64,000 nucleotides of DNA from Catellatospora bangladeshensis (GTDB taxonomy: Bacteria; Actinomycetota; Actinomycetes; Mycobacteriales; Micromonosporaceae): contig NZ_BONF01000032.1 of assembly GCF_016862575.1 (NCBI RefSeq), forward strand, positions 62,001 to 126,000, written 5' to 3'. The notes beneath the pieces are model-generated. The model did not search any database and was not told the DNA's origin. It saw only the letters and a list, made by a program, of their open reading frames with translations. Shown here piece after piece: positions 1 through 8,008 of the stretch; the first letter of the stretch is position 1, and each line of letters opens with the position of its first letter. Both the position numbers and the translations under genes were made by a program.

Positions 1-710
1 GCGGCCTTGCCGACCTTCGCTTGCACCTGCGCCAGCGTCACGGCGCCGGGGACGGCCGAAGCGGTCGGCTTCGGCGCGGCGGCGGCCGGGCTGGCCGAGG
101 CGGCCGGGGCCTTACTCGCGGCCGGGGTGGGCGTCGGGGCGGTCGTGGCCATGGCCATACCGCCACCGGTGCCGCCCGTGGCGGGCGAAGCGCTCGCCGA
201 CGGCTTGGCCGACGCGGCGGGCTTGACCGAGGCGCTGGCGGCCGGCTTCGGGCTCGCGCTGGCGGCAGGGGTGGGGCTGGCGGACGGGGCGGGCGCGGCG
301 GCCGCGCCGGTGCCGTCGGCCATCTTCAGCACCTTGCGGAAGAAGAGCTGCGAGGCGGCACCGACATCCTTGATCGCGTCGTCGCCCTTCTTGGCGACGG
401 AGATCACGATGTTCTGGTTGCCCTCGACGACGACCTGCGCCTCGCTCACGCCCCGCGCGTCCACGCGCTCGGCGATGATGCGGCGGGCCTGCTCGAGATC
501 GGCAGCGGTCGGGGGCCGACCGTCGACGCCGGGCTGCGCCCGAAGGGTGACCCGCGAGCCGCCGACGAGGTCAAGGCCGAGGTTGGGGGCGAGGCGCTCC
601 TGCCAGCCGCCCGAGCCGCCGAACCAGACCGCGCTGGCGAGGATGACGAAGATGGCGCCGAGGAGGGCGAGTTGCCTCCCGGGGCGCATCTGTCCCTGAG
701 GTGGTGCCAC
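1..710 (-). CDS. secD: Protein translocase subunit SecD, N-terminal part (cut by window edge)
   Basis: SecD partners SecF in the membrane and helps SecYEG export, using the proton-motive force. Only about 236 N-terminal residues are inside the window. They hold a first membrane segment (LALLGAIFVILASAVW), the family-typical NLGLDLVGGSRVTL stretch and the start of the periplasmic domain (ARRIIAERVDARGV). A roughly 100-residue Ala/Pro/Ser/Lys-rich low-complexity insert follows and runs almost to the edge. I chose the GTG at 710 because AGGGAG lies 11 nt upstream. An ATG at 689, seven codons in, is the alternative. Order yajC-secD is the standard actinobacterial one, and secF should lie beyond the left edge. 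Confidence 0.9.
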   Translation of the reverse strand, partial: MAPPQGQMRPGRQLALLGAIFVILASAVWFGGSGGWQERLAPNLGLDLVGGSRVTLRAQPGVDGRPPTAADLEQARRIIAERVDARGVSEAQVVVEGNQNIVISVAKKGDDAIKDVGAASQLFFRKVLKMADGTGAAAAPAPSASPTPAASASPKPAASASVKPAASAKPSASASPATGGTGGGMAMATTAPTPTPAASKAPAASASPAAAAPKPTASAVPGAVTLAQVQAKVGKA

Positions 711-803
711 GGCTGTCGAGTCTCCCTGGGATGAATAACGGATGGGGGATTACGCCACGACCGCCGCGGAGGTGCCAGCCGGCCGTGGCGTGGGGTCAGC
801 GAT

Positions 804-1148
804 TTACTTTTCTTCCTTGACGGGGTTGTCCACCACGTGCTCGGTCGGCGCCTTGACCTGCTCGGTCACCCGGCCCACGGCCTGCCGCGCGTAGCGGGCG
901 GTCACACCGGGCGCGATCTCGAGGGTGACGCTCTCGTCGTCGGTCGAGACGACGGTGCCGTAGAGGCCGCCGATGGTGATGACCTTGTCGCCGGCGCCGA
1001 GCGACTTCTGCATCGACTCGGCCTCCTTGCGACGCTTGGCCTGCGGCCGGATGAACATGAAGTACATCAGGCCGAAGAGCAGCGCGAACATGATGATCGT
1101 CGGGAACGCGCTGCCGGAATTACCACCCACGTTGAGACCTTTCCACAT
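804..1148 (-). CDS. yajC: Preprotein translocase subunit YajC
   Basis: Small membrane accessory of the SecDF complex, 114 residues, a normal length. One N-terminal membrane helix (PTIIMFALLFGLMYFMFI) is followed by the family signature RPQAKRRKE and the soluble GDKVITIGGLYGTV region. The C-terminal tail is charged and variable. It lies between ruvB and secD on the same strand. The 93-nt gap to secD contains an 8-bp inverted repeat (752-759 and 784-791) that may form a weak hairpin. Confidence 0.95.
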   Translation of the reverse strand: MWKGLNVGGNSGSAFPTIIMFALLFGLMYFMFIRPQAKRRKEAESMQKSLGAGDKVITIGGLYGTVVSTDDESVTLEIAPGVTARYARQAVGRVTEQVKAPTEHVVDNPVKEEK

Positions 1149-1279
1149 GGCCGTACCGCGCTAAATGCGCGCCTGCACGGCATCTGTCGTCCGTTCGGAC
1201 CGCGCGAAGTCTAGTCGGTACGCGAGCGATCGCACACTTGCGGTGTAGGTCACGTTAAGATCTCGAACGCGAGGTCCGC

Positions 1280-2344
1280 TTATGTGTCCGGCTGGCCGTC
1301 GACGGTGAACAGGTCGGGTACCACCGCGGTACCTGCACCAAAAGTACCATTTGGCGGTTTTTTGCCGAGATGCCGCCACGCGGCGGGGGTCGCCACCCGG
1401 CCCCGGGGCGTACGCGCCAGCAGGCCCGCCCGCACCAGGAACGGCTCGACGACCTCCTCGACCGTGTCCGGCTGCTCCCCCACCGCCACCGCCAGCGTGG
1501 ACAGGCCCACCGGGCCGCCGCCGAACAGCTCGACCAGCGAGACCAGCACCGCCTTGTCCAGCCGGTCCAGGCCCGCGTCGTCGACGTCGTACACCTTCAG
1601 CGCGGCGCGTGCCGTGGACACGTTGACCACCCCGTCCGCGCGCAGCTCGGCGTAGTCGCGGACGCGGCGCAGCAGGCGGTTGGCGATACGCGGGGTGCCA
1701 CGCGAGCGCCCGGCGATCTCCGCGATGCCCTCCTGGGTCGCGGCCACCCCGAGGATGCGCGCCGAGCGGGCCAGCAGCGCGGCCAGCTCCGGCGCGGTGT
1801 AGAACTCCAGGTGCCCGACGAAGCCGAACCGGTCGCGCATCGGCCCGGTCAGCAGGCCCGCCCGCGTCGTCGCGCCGACCAGCGTGAACGGCTCCACGTC
1901 CAGCGGGATCGCCGTCGCGCCCGGACCCTTGCCGACCATCACGTCGACCCGGAAGTCCTCCATCGCGCTGTAGAGCAGCTCCTCGGCCGGCTTGGCGATG
2001 CGGTGGATCTCGTCGATGAACAGCACGTCGCCCGCCTGCAGGCTGGTCAGCACCGCGGCCAGGTCACCCGAGCGCTCGATCGCCGGGCCCGAGGTCATCC
2101 GCAGCGCGCCGCCCAGCTCGGCCGCGACGATCATCGCCAGGGTGGTCTTGCCCAGCCCCGGCGAGCCGGAGAACAGGATGTGGTCCGGCGGGGAGCCGCG
2201 CTTGAGCGCGCTGTGCAGCAGCACCTCCAGCTGCTCGCGCACCCGCTCCTGGGCCACGAACTCGGCCAGCCGCTTCGGGCGCACCGACGCCTCGGCGTCG
2301 CGCTCCTCCGGCGAGGCCAGCGCGCTGACCAGCGAGTCGCTCAT
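1280..2344 (-). CDS. ruvB: Holliday junction branch-migration helicase RuvB
   Basis: AAA+ motor of the RuvABC resolvasome, which drives branch migration of Holliday junctions. The 354-residue protein shows Walker [10 protein letters not shown], Walker B LFIDEIHR, the sensor motif GATTRAG and the C-terminal winged-helix region ending near [15 protein letters not shown]. About 25 further residues form a non-conserved tail. The ATG overlaps the ruvA stop by 4 nt (ATGA), indicating translational coupling. Third gene of a ruvC-ruvA-ruvB operon, probably under SOS control through the palindrome at 3497-3510. Confidence 0.97.
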   Translation of the reverse strand: MSDSLVSALASPEERDAEASVRPKRLAEFVAQERVREQLEVLLHSALKRGSPPDHILFSGSPGLGKTTLAMIVAAELGGALRMTSGPAIERSGDLAAVLTSLQAGDVLFIDEIHRIAKPAEELLYSAMEDFRVDVMVGKGPGATAIPLDVEPFTLVGATTRAGLLTGPMRDRFGFVGHLEFYTAPELAALLARSARILGVAATQEGIAEIAGRSRGTPRIANRLLRRVRDYAELRADGVVNVSTARAALKVYDVDDAGLDRLDKAVLVSLVELFGGGPVGLSTLAVAVGEQPDTVEEVVEPFLVRAGLLARTPRGRVATPAAWRHLGKKPPNGTFGAGTAVVPDLFTVDGQPDT

Positions 2345-2937
2345 CGCGCCTTACCCAGCAGCCGGATCGCCTGCTTGAGCAGCACGGGCACGGGCGGGGT
2401 CGGGCCGTCGATCGTCTCGGCCACCGCGGTCACCGCCTGGTCGGCCTGGGCCTGGCTCCAGCCGAGCCCGACCAGGCCCTGGCGCACCTGCTCGGTCCAC
2501 GCCTGCACGCGGCCGCCCTGGGCGGGCACCGCGGCCACCGGGCCGACCTTGTCGCGCAGCTCCAGCACCATGCGCTCGGCGCCCTTCTTGCCGATGCCGG
2601 GCACCTGGGTCAGCGTCGAGACGTCGCCGTGGGACAGCGCGGCGCGCAGCGCGTCCGGGGTGTGCACGGACAGCGCGGCCTGGGCCAGCTTCGGGCCCAC
2701 CCCGCTGGCCGTGAGCAACAGCTCGAACAGCTGCTTCTCGTCGTCGTCGGCGAAGCCGAACAGGGTCAGCGAGTCCTCGCGCACGATCAGCGTGGCCGAC
2801 AGCCTGGCCTGCTGCCCGACCCGCAGCGACGCCAGCGTGCCGGGCGCGCAGAGCAGGCGCAGGCCCACCCCGCCCACCTCGACCACGGCCGCGTCCGCGC
2901 CGATCGAGGCGACGGTCCCCGCCACACTCGCGATCAT
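2341..2937 (-). CDS. ruvA: Holliday junction DNA-binding protein RuvA
   Basis: RuvA tetramers hold the Holliday junction and load RuvB. Length is 198 residues, as expected. The N-terminal OB-fold starts [13 protein letters not shown]. The helix-hairpin-helix region contains [17 protein letters not shown] and [19 protein letters not shown]. The C-terminal RuvB-binding domain ends [14 protein letters not shown]. The start ATG overlaps the ruvC stop (ATGA) and the stop overlaps the ruvB start. An upstream in-frame extension exists but has no RuvA character, so I placed the start at 2937. Confidence 0.97.
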   Translation of the reverse strand: MIASVAGTVASIGADAAVVEVGGVGLRLLCAPGTLASLRVGQQARLSATLIVREDSLTLFGFADDDEKQLFELLLTASGVGPKLAQAALSVHTPDALRAALSHGDVSTLTQVPGIGKKGAERMVLELRDKVGPVAAVPAQGGRVQAWTEQVRQGLVGLGWSQAQADQAVTAVAETIDGPTPPVPVLLKQAIRLLGKAR

Positions 2938-3476
2938 CACTGCCTGCCCTTCGCCGTACGGATCGCCTCGCTGAGCCGGTCGCGCGTGCCCCCGCGCCAG
3001 ATGTGGCAGATCGCCAGCGCGAGCGCGTCGGCCGCGTCCGCCGGGCGGGGCGGCGCGTCCAGCCGCAGCAACCGGGTGACCATCGTGGTGACCTGCTTCT
3101 TGTCGGCCTGGCCGGAGCCGGTCACCGCCGCCTTCACCTCGCTGGGAGTGTAGGTGCGCACGGGCAGCCCGGCGCGCGCGGCCGCCAGCACCGCCACCGC
3201 CGCGGCCTGCGCGGTGCCCATCACGGTGCGCACGTTGTGCTGGCTGAACACCCGCTCCACGGCGACGCTCTCCGGCTGGTGCCGGGCGATCAGCTCGGTC
3301 AGGTGGGTGTCGAGGTTGAGCAGCCGAAGCGCCAGGTCCTCGTCCGGATCGGAGGTGACCACGGTGTAGTCGACCATCACGCACGGCCGGCCGGGCACGC
3401 CCTCGACCACGCCCACGCCGCACCGGGTCAGGCCCGGGTCGACGCCGAGCACCCGTCGCTGCTGCCGCACCTGCAC
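2937..3476 (-). CDS. ruvC: Crossover junction endodeoxyribonuclease RuvC
   Basis: Resolves Holliday junctions by symmetrical nicking. The 179-residue protein carries the RNase-H-like acidic residues: Asp in [12 protein letters not shown], Glu in VAVERVFSQ and the C-terminal [12 protein letters not shown]. Start at the GTG at 3476. The translation begins with about seven extra residues before the usual VLGVDPG start, so a downstream GTG is possible. In most actinobacteria yebC lies directly upstream. Here yebC is 12.6 kb away. Confidence 0.96.
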   Translation of the reverse strand: MQVRQQRRVLGVDPGLTRCGVGVVEGVPGRPCVMVDYTVVTSDPDEDLALRLLNLDTHLTELIARHQPESVAVERVFSQHNVRTVMGTAQAAAVAVLAAARAGLPVRTYTPSEVKAAVTGSGQADKKQVTTMVTRLLRLDAPPRPADAADALALAICHIWRGGTRDRLSEAIRTAKGRQ

Positions 3477-3496
3477 CCGCCGCTCCGTCCGCTCGC

Positions 3497-3510
3497 CGTA
3501 CGTGTGTACG
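3497..3510 (-). promoter_or_regulatory. Probable LexA/SOS box upstream of ruvCAB
   Basis: CGTAC-GTGT-GTACG is a 14-bp inverted repeat lying 21 nt upstream of the ruvC start. It matches the actinobacterial LexA pattern CGAAC-N4-GTTCG except for one symmetric change in each half-site. ruvCAB is a usual LexA target. The palindrome is seen; LexA binding is inferred. Confidence 0.55.
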
Positions 3511-3577
3511 ACACTCTAAGGGACGCCCCCGTCATCACGATCGACGCCACGGCAGGGCCGCCCGTGCGGGCGCGCGC

Positions 3578-3618
3578 CACATGGCCCTCCCGCACACTGT
3601 GTGGGCCGCGCCCATGTG
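3578..3618 (+). promoter_or_regulatory. Nested palindrome upstream of the 3-hydroxybutyrate dehydrogenase gene
   Basis: An outer CACATGG...CCATGTG inverted repeat encloses a 17-bp near-perfect palindrome, CCCGCACA-C-TGTGTGGG, at 3589-3605. It ends 33 nt before the dehydrogenase start. It is a candidate operator, possibly for the GAF/PucR-type regulator encoded next to the dehydrogenase. Only the symmetry is observed. Confidence 0.35.
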
Positions 3619-3651
3619 CCCGCTCCCACCGTGCTCGTAGTTTCCTGCACC

Positions 3652-4425
3652 ATGACGACCGCGACGCCGCCACTGGTACGACTCGACCTCACCGGCCGCA
3701 CCGCACTGGTGACCGGCGCGGGCAGCGGCATCGGCCTGGCCTGCGCGGCCCGGCTGGCCCAGGCGGGCGCGAAGGTGCTGGTGGTGGATCGGGACGAGGC
3801 GGCGGCGCACCGGGTCGCGGAGCAGATCGGCGGCACCGCGGTGGTGGCCGACCTCGCCGACGCCGACGCGCTCGACGACCTCGACCCCGCCATCGACGTG
3901 GTGGTCAACAACGCCGGGCTGCAGCACGTCGCGCCGCTGCAGGACTTCGCCCCGGACCGCTTCACCTACCTGCACCAGGTCATGCTGGTGGCGCCGTTCC
4001 GGCTGGTACGCCGCGCGCTGCCGCACATGTACGCCCAGGGCTGGGGCCGGATCGTGAACATCTCCTCGGTGCACGGGCTGCGCGCATCGGCGTTCAAGTC
4101 GGCGTACGTGTCGGCCAAGCACGGCCTCGAAGGCCTGTCGAAGGTGATCGCCGTCGAGGCCGCCCCGTACGGCGTCACCGCCAACTGCATCAACCCCGCG
4201 TACGTGCGCACGCCGCTGGTCGAGGGGCAGATCGCCGACCAGGCGCGCACCCACGGCATCGCCGAGTCCGAGGTGATCGAGCGGATCATGCTGGCCAAGG
4301 CGGCGATCAAGCGGCTGATCGAGCCCGGCGAGGTCGCCGAGCTGGCGGCGTACCTGTGCACCGACGCGGCCTCGTTCATCACCGGCACCTCGATCGCCAT
4401 GGACGGCGGCTGGACAGCCCAGTGA
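3652..4425 (+). CDS. 3-hydroxybutyrate dehydrogenase, SDR family
   Basis: Probably oxidises (R)-3-hydroxybutyrate to acetoacetate with NAD, linking storage-polymer or ketone-body carbon to central metabolism. The 257-residue classical SDR has the cofactor motif TGAGSGIG, NNAG, the catalytic Ser in NISSVHGL, YVSAKHG with Tyr-x3-Lys, and a C-terminal ITGTSIAMDGGW. The combination VNNAGLQHVAPLQDF and CINPAYVRTPLVEGQI is typical of the hydroxybutyrate dehydrogenase subfamily. I took the ATG at 3652 because it gives the family length; an in-frame GTG 51 nt upstream would add a non-conserved stretch. It is followed after 14 nt by a GAF/PucR regulator, a pairing I recall from other actinobacteria. 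Confidence 0.85.
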   Translation: MTTATPPLVRLDLTGRTALVTGAGSGIGLACAARLAQAGAKVLVVDRDEAAAHRVAEQIGGTAVVADLADADALDDLDPAIDVVVNNAGLQHVAPLQDFAPDRFTYLHQVMLVAPFRLVRRALPHMYAQGWGRIVNISSVHGLRASAFKSAYVSAKHGLEGLSKVIAVEAAPYGVTANCINPAYVRTPLVEGQIADQARTHGIAESEVIERIMLAKAAIKRLIEPGEVAELAAYLCTDAASFITGTSIAMDGGWTAQ

Positions 4426-4439
4426 TCGGGGAGGTAGGA

Positions 4440-6374
4440 ATGCGAGCCATGCCCTCCTCGACCCTGCGGTTCCTGGAACTGCTCGAACGCGAGGCGGCCC
4501 CGGTCGAGTTCGAGGGGCCGCTGGTGCAGGCGCGCTCGCGCGGCGCAGGGCCGGACGAGATCGCCGAGCTGGAGGAGGCGAAGCTCGCCGCGCTGCGGGT
4601 GCGCGCGCTGCTGGAGCGCCGCCGCCGCCGCGAGGCCGAGCTGTCCGGCCTCTACGACACCGCGGGCGACCTGGCCGGGCTGCGCGACCTGGACGCGGTG
4701 CTGCACGCGATCGTGCACCGGGCCCGCAACCTGCTCGGCACCGACATCGCCTACCTGACCATGAGCGACGACGCGGCGGGCGACGTCTACATGCGCGTCA
4801 CCGACGGCTCGGTGTCGGCCGCCTTCCAGCGGCTGCGGCTGCCGCTCGGCGCCGGGCTGGGCGGCCTGGTCGCGCAGACCGGCACGCCGTACGCCACCGC
4901 GAACTATCCGGCCGACACCCGTTTCCGGCACACCGGCGAGATCGACGCGGGCGTGGGCGAGGAGGGGCTGGTCGCCATCCTCGGCGTGCCGCTGCGGCTG
5001 GGCTCGCGCGTCATCGGCGTGCTGTACGCGGCCAACCGCTCCGAGCGCCCGTTCGCCCGCGAGGAGGTGTCGCTGCTGGTGTCCCTGGCCGCGCACGCCG
5101 CCGTCGCGATCGACACGGCGCGCCTGCTCGGCGAGACCCAGGCGGCGCTGACCGAGCTGTCGGCGGCGCATACCAAGATCTCGGCGCACAGCGCCGCCGT
5201 CGAGCGGGCCGCGGCCGCGCACGACCGGATGACCGCCCTGGTGCTGCGCGGCGGCGGGGTCGAGGAGGTCGCCGCCGCCGTCACCGACGTGCTCGGCGGG
5301 CGCCTGGTCGTGCTCGACGCCGACGGGCGCACCCTGGCCGCGGTCGGCGCCGCCGTCATGCTCCCGGAGGCCGCCGTACTGGCCGAGGCGCTGGCGGCCT
5401 CCCGAACCGACGGCCGCGCCGTACGCCGAGGCGAACTCTGGTACGCCGCCGTGGTCGCGGGCGCGGAGAACCTGGGCTCGCTGGTCTGGACGCCCGACAA
5501 CGGCTCCGGCCACCCCGACCAGCAGATCCTGGAGCGCGCCGCGCTGGTCACCGCGCTGCTGCTGCTGTTCCGGCGCACCGTCGCCGAGGCCGAGGGGCGG
5601 GTGCGCGGCGAGCTGCTCGACGACCTCATCGCCCGCCCGGTGCGCGACCCGGAGTCGCTGCGGGCGCGCGCCCGGCGGCTCCAGGTGGACCTGTCCCGGC
5701 CGCACGTGCTGGTCGTCGTGGACGACGCGGCGGCCACCTCCGGCCCGGCCCGGCAGCGGGCGGTGTCCTGGGCCCACACGTACGCAGGCACGCACGCCGG
5801 GCTGGCCGCCACGCGCGACGGCCGGGTGGTGCTGATGCTGCCCGGCGTCGAGGCCGGGTCGCTTGCCCGGGCCGTGGCCCGCGAGCTGGGCCGGGTGCTG
5901 GGACGCCCGGTCACCGCGGGCGCGGCCGGCCCCGCCGCCGACCCGGCCGGGCTGGCCGCTGCGTTCAAGGAGGCTGACCACTGCGCCACCGCGCTGGCCG
6001 CGCTGGGCCGCACCGGCGACGGCGCGTCAACGGCCGAGCTGGGCTTCGTCGGCCTGCTGCTGGGCGCGGTGCGCGAGGGCGGCGACCCGGACGTGACCCG
6101 CTTCCTGCGGGACACCATCGGCTCGGTGGTCGACTACGACACCCGGCGCGGCACGGCGCTGGTGAAGACACTGGAGTGCTACTTCGGCAGCGGCGGCAGC
6201 CTCGCCCGCGCCGCCGAGCAGCTGCACGTGCACGTCAACACGGTCACCCAGCGGCTGGACCGGGTGGCCCAGCTGCTCGGCGCGGACTGGCAGCGGCCCG
6301 ACCGGGCGCTGGAGGTGCAGCTGGCGCTGCGCCTGCACCGCCTGGGCGCCGGCCCGCAACCCGGCGACGCCTAG
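4440..6374 (+). CDS. GAF-domain transcriptional regulator with C-terminal PucR/CdaR-type HTH
   Basis: A 644-residue regulator. Residues about 60-230 form a GAF ligand-sensing domain (DLDAVLHAIVHRARNLLGTDIAY through LVSLAAHAAVAIDTARLL). A middle region resembles the PucR/CdaR GGDEF-derived segment. The last 70 residues are the PucR helix-turn-helix: LVKTLECYFGSGGSLARAAEQ and NTVTQRLDRVAQLLG. The ATG at 4440 follows GGGGAGGTAGGA, a good ribosome site, 14 nt after the dehydrogenase stop. It likely controls the dehydrogenase operon in response to a small molecule that the sequence does not identify. Confidence 0.85.
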   Translation: MRAMPSSTLRFLELLEREAAPVEFEGPLVQARSRGAGPDEIAELEEAKLAALRVRALLERRRRREAELSGLYDTAGDLAGLRDLDAVLHAIVHRARNLLGTDIAYLTMSDDAAGDVYMRVTDGSVSAAFQRLRLPLGAGLGGLVAQTGTPYATANYPADTRFRHTGEIDAGVGEEGLVAILGVPLRLGSRVIGVLYAANRSERPFAREEVSLLVSLAAHAAVAIDTARLLGETQAALTELSAAHTKISAHSAAVERAAAAHDRMTALVLRGGGVEEVAAAVTDVLGGRLVVLDADGRTLAAVGAAVMLPEAAVLAEALAASRTDGRAVRRGELWYAAVVAGAENLGSLVWTPDNGSGHPDQQILERAALVTALLLLFRRTVAEAEGRVRGELLDDLIARPVRDPESLRARARRLQVDLSRPHVLVVVDDAAATSGPARQRAVSWAHTYAGTHAGLAATRDGRVVLMLPGVEAGSLARAVARELGRVLGRPVTAGAAGPAADPAGLAAAFKEADHCATALAALGRTGDGASTAELGFVGLLLGAVREGGDPDVTRFLRDTIGSVVDYDTRRGTALVKTLECYFGSGGSLARAAEQLHVHVNTVTQRLDRVAQLLGADWQRPDRALEVQLALRLHRLGAGPQPGDA

Positions 6375-6458
6375 GCCCCACCCCGGGCCGCTCCTCGGCG
6401 GTACTGACAGACGACGGCGGTTCTCCGCCACGCCGCGTCCGTCCACTGAGGAGACTCG

Positions 6459-7211
6459 ATGAGAAGAATCGCGCTGCTCGCCGCCGTGCTGGCACTCGGC
6501 CTGGCCGGCTGCGGCGGCGATGACCCGGCGCCCGCGCCCAGCCCGACCGGTCTCGGCGCGGGCGGCGAGTGCGAGCTGCCCGCCGGCACCCGGCAGGCCC
6601 GGTTCGGCGCCGACGGGGCCGATCTCGGCGGCGTCATCCTCGGCACCGGCGGCACCGGCGTGGTGCTCGCCCACCAGAACGGCGGCAACGTCTGCCAGTG
6701 GGTGCCGTACGCGAGCGAGCTGGCGGCCCAGGGATACCGCGTGCTGGCCTTCGACTTCGGCGGGTTCGGGGTGTCCACGCCGGGCTCGGCGAGCAACCCG
6801 CAGCAGGTCGCCATGGCCGCGCAGGCGCTGCGCGACGACGGCGCCACCGCGATCGTGCTGATCGGCGCGTCGATGGGCGGCACGGCCGTACTCGCCGCCG
6901 CCCCCACCATCACTCCGGCGCCGATCGCCGTGGTGTCGCTGTCCGCCCCGGCCGTGTTCAGCGCCAACGCCCTCGACGCCGCCCCGAAGCTGACCATGCC
7001 GGTGCTCTACGCCGCGGGCGAGTTCGAGTCGAGTTTCGCCGACAGCGCCCGTGAGCTGCACGCGCTGACCCCGAAGTCCACCGGCAGCGAGCTGCTCCTG
7101 GTCGCGACCGACTGGCACGGCGTCTTCCTGCTCACCCCGGGCGTCTCCGGCGTGCTCGACGGCGCGCGTACCAAGGTCGCCGCCTTCCTGGCCGCCCACG
7201 CTCCGGCCTGA
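6459..7211 (+). CDS. Secreted lipoprotein alpha/beta hydrolase
   Basis: A 250-residue exported lipoprotein. The signal peptide ends in the lipobox LGLAGC with Cys18, followed by a Pro-rich linker. The rest is a small alpha/beta hydrolase domain: oxyanion region LAHQNGG, nucleophile elbow GASMGG with Ser138, and a C-terminal DWHGVF with His220. This resembles dienelactone-hydrolase or BAAT-like esterases. The substrate cannot be told. GAGGAG lies 8 nt before the ATG. It stands alone and ends before a hairpin shared with the convergent tetR gene. Confidence 0.75.
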   Translation: MRRIALLAAVLALGLAGCGGDDPAPAPSPTGLGAGGECELPAGTRQARFGADGADLGGVILGTGGTGVVLAHQNGGNVCQWVPYASELAAQGYRVLAFDFGGFGVSTPGSASNPQQVAMAAQALRDDGATAIVLIGASMGGTAVLAAAPTITPAPIAVVSLSAPAVFSANALDAAPKLTMPVLYAAGEFESSFADSARELHALTPKSTGSELLLVATDWHGVFLLTPGVSGVLDGARTKVAAFLAAHAPA

Positions 7212-7304
7212 CCACGGATCTCCGCGCGCCCTGGGGCAGGCGCGCGGCAGGGGCATCGCCGCTCGCGGCGCGTGGGGGCGCACGTGCCCGCCGCGATGCC
7301 CAAA

Positions 7305-7352
7305 AGGAAGGGCACCTTCTTAACGCTATGCGTTGTAGAAGGTGCCCTTCTT
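7305..7352. terminator. Conserved hairpin, copy A (convergent terminator)
   Basis: Inverted repeat GAAGGGCACCTTCT / AGAAGGTGCCCTTC (7307-7320 and 7337-7350) with a 16-nt loop that contains a smaller ACG/CGT hairpin. It lies between the convergent hydrolase and tetR genes. It is one of four near-identical hairpins in the window and can act in both directions. Confidence 0.8.
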
Positions 7353-7377
7353 AACCTCTTGCCGGGAGACCGTGCCG

Positions 7378-7995
7378 TCAGGCGGTCACGCCGCGCAGGA
7401 CCGTGTCGACGACCCGCTCGGCGAGGTCCTCGTAGCCGTCCAGGGCGGGATTCCACCGGACCATGCGGTGCAGCAGCATCGGGCTGATCAGCAGGGACGT
7501 CGTGACCTCGACGTCGGTGTCCGGCCGCAGCTCGCCGGTGGCGATGCCACGGCGCAGCACCTCGCGCATGACCTCACGCCGGGGCTCGGCCATGCCCTCC
7601 TGCCAGATCCGGTACGCCTCAGAGCTGCGGTGGACCTCCGGGAACAGGCACGGCATGACCCGCACGGCGCGCTCGTCCTTCGGCCCCACGACGGTGAGCA
7701 GCCGGACCAGGTCCGCTCGCACCGAGTCGCCCAGCGGCTGCGGCGGCGGGCCCTTGAGCTTGACCAGCGCCTCCAGCAGCAGCTCGTCCTTGCCCGCCCA
7801 GCGCCGGTAGATGGTGGCCTTGCCCACCCCGGCGCGTGCCGCGATGGCCTCCATGCTCAGCGCCTCGACGGACACGCCGTCGGCCAGCAGGTCCAGCACG
7901 GCTTCGAGGATCGCCTCGTGGGCACGGGAACTGCGCGGACGCCCCTGCGTCCGCGCGGCTCCCGGCTGTGCCGGAGTCTCGGCAAGCTCAGTCAT
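7378..7995 (-). CDS. TetR-family repressor of the adjacent exporter
   Basis: A 205-residue TetR/AcrR-type regulator. The N-terminal helix-turn-helix (AHEAILEAVLDLLADGVSVEALSMEAIAARAGVGKATIYRRWAGKDELLLEAL) fits the family closely, and the C-terminal half is an all-alpha ligand-binding domain. The ATG at 7995 lies 13 nt after the MFS stop, so both are one operon. The two 21-bp palindromes in front of the MFS gene are the likely operators, giving autoregulated efflux. Confidence 0.9.
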   Translation of the reverse strand: MTELAETPAQPGAARTQGRPRSSRAHEAILEAVLDLLADGVSVEALSMEAIAARAGVGKATIYRRWAGKDELLLEALVKLKGPPPQPLGDSVRADLVRLLTVVGPKDERAVRVMPCLFPEVHRSSEAYRIWQEGMAEPRREVMREVLRRGIATGELRPDTDVEVTTSLLISPMLLHRMVRWNPALDGYEDLAERVVDTVLRGVTA

Positions 7996-8008
7996 GACGA
8001 GCCGAACC

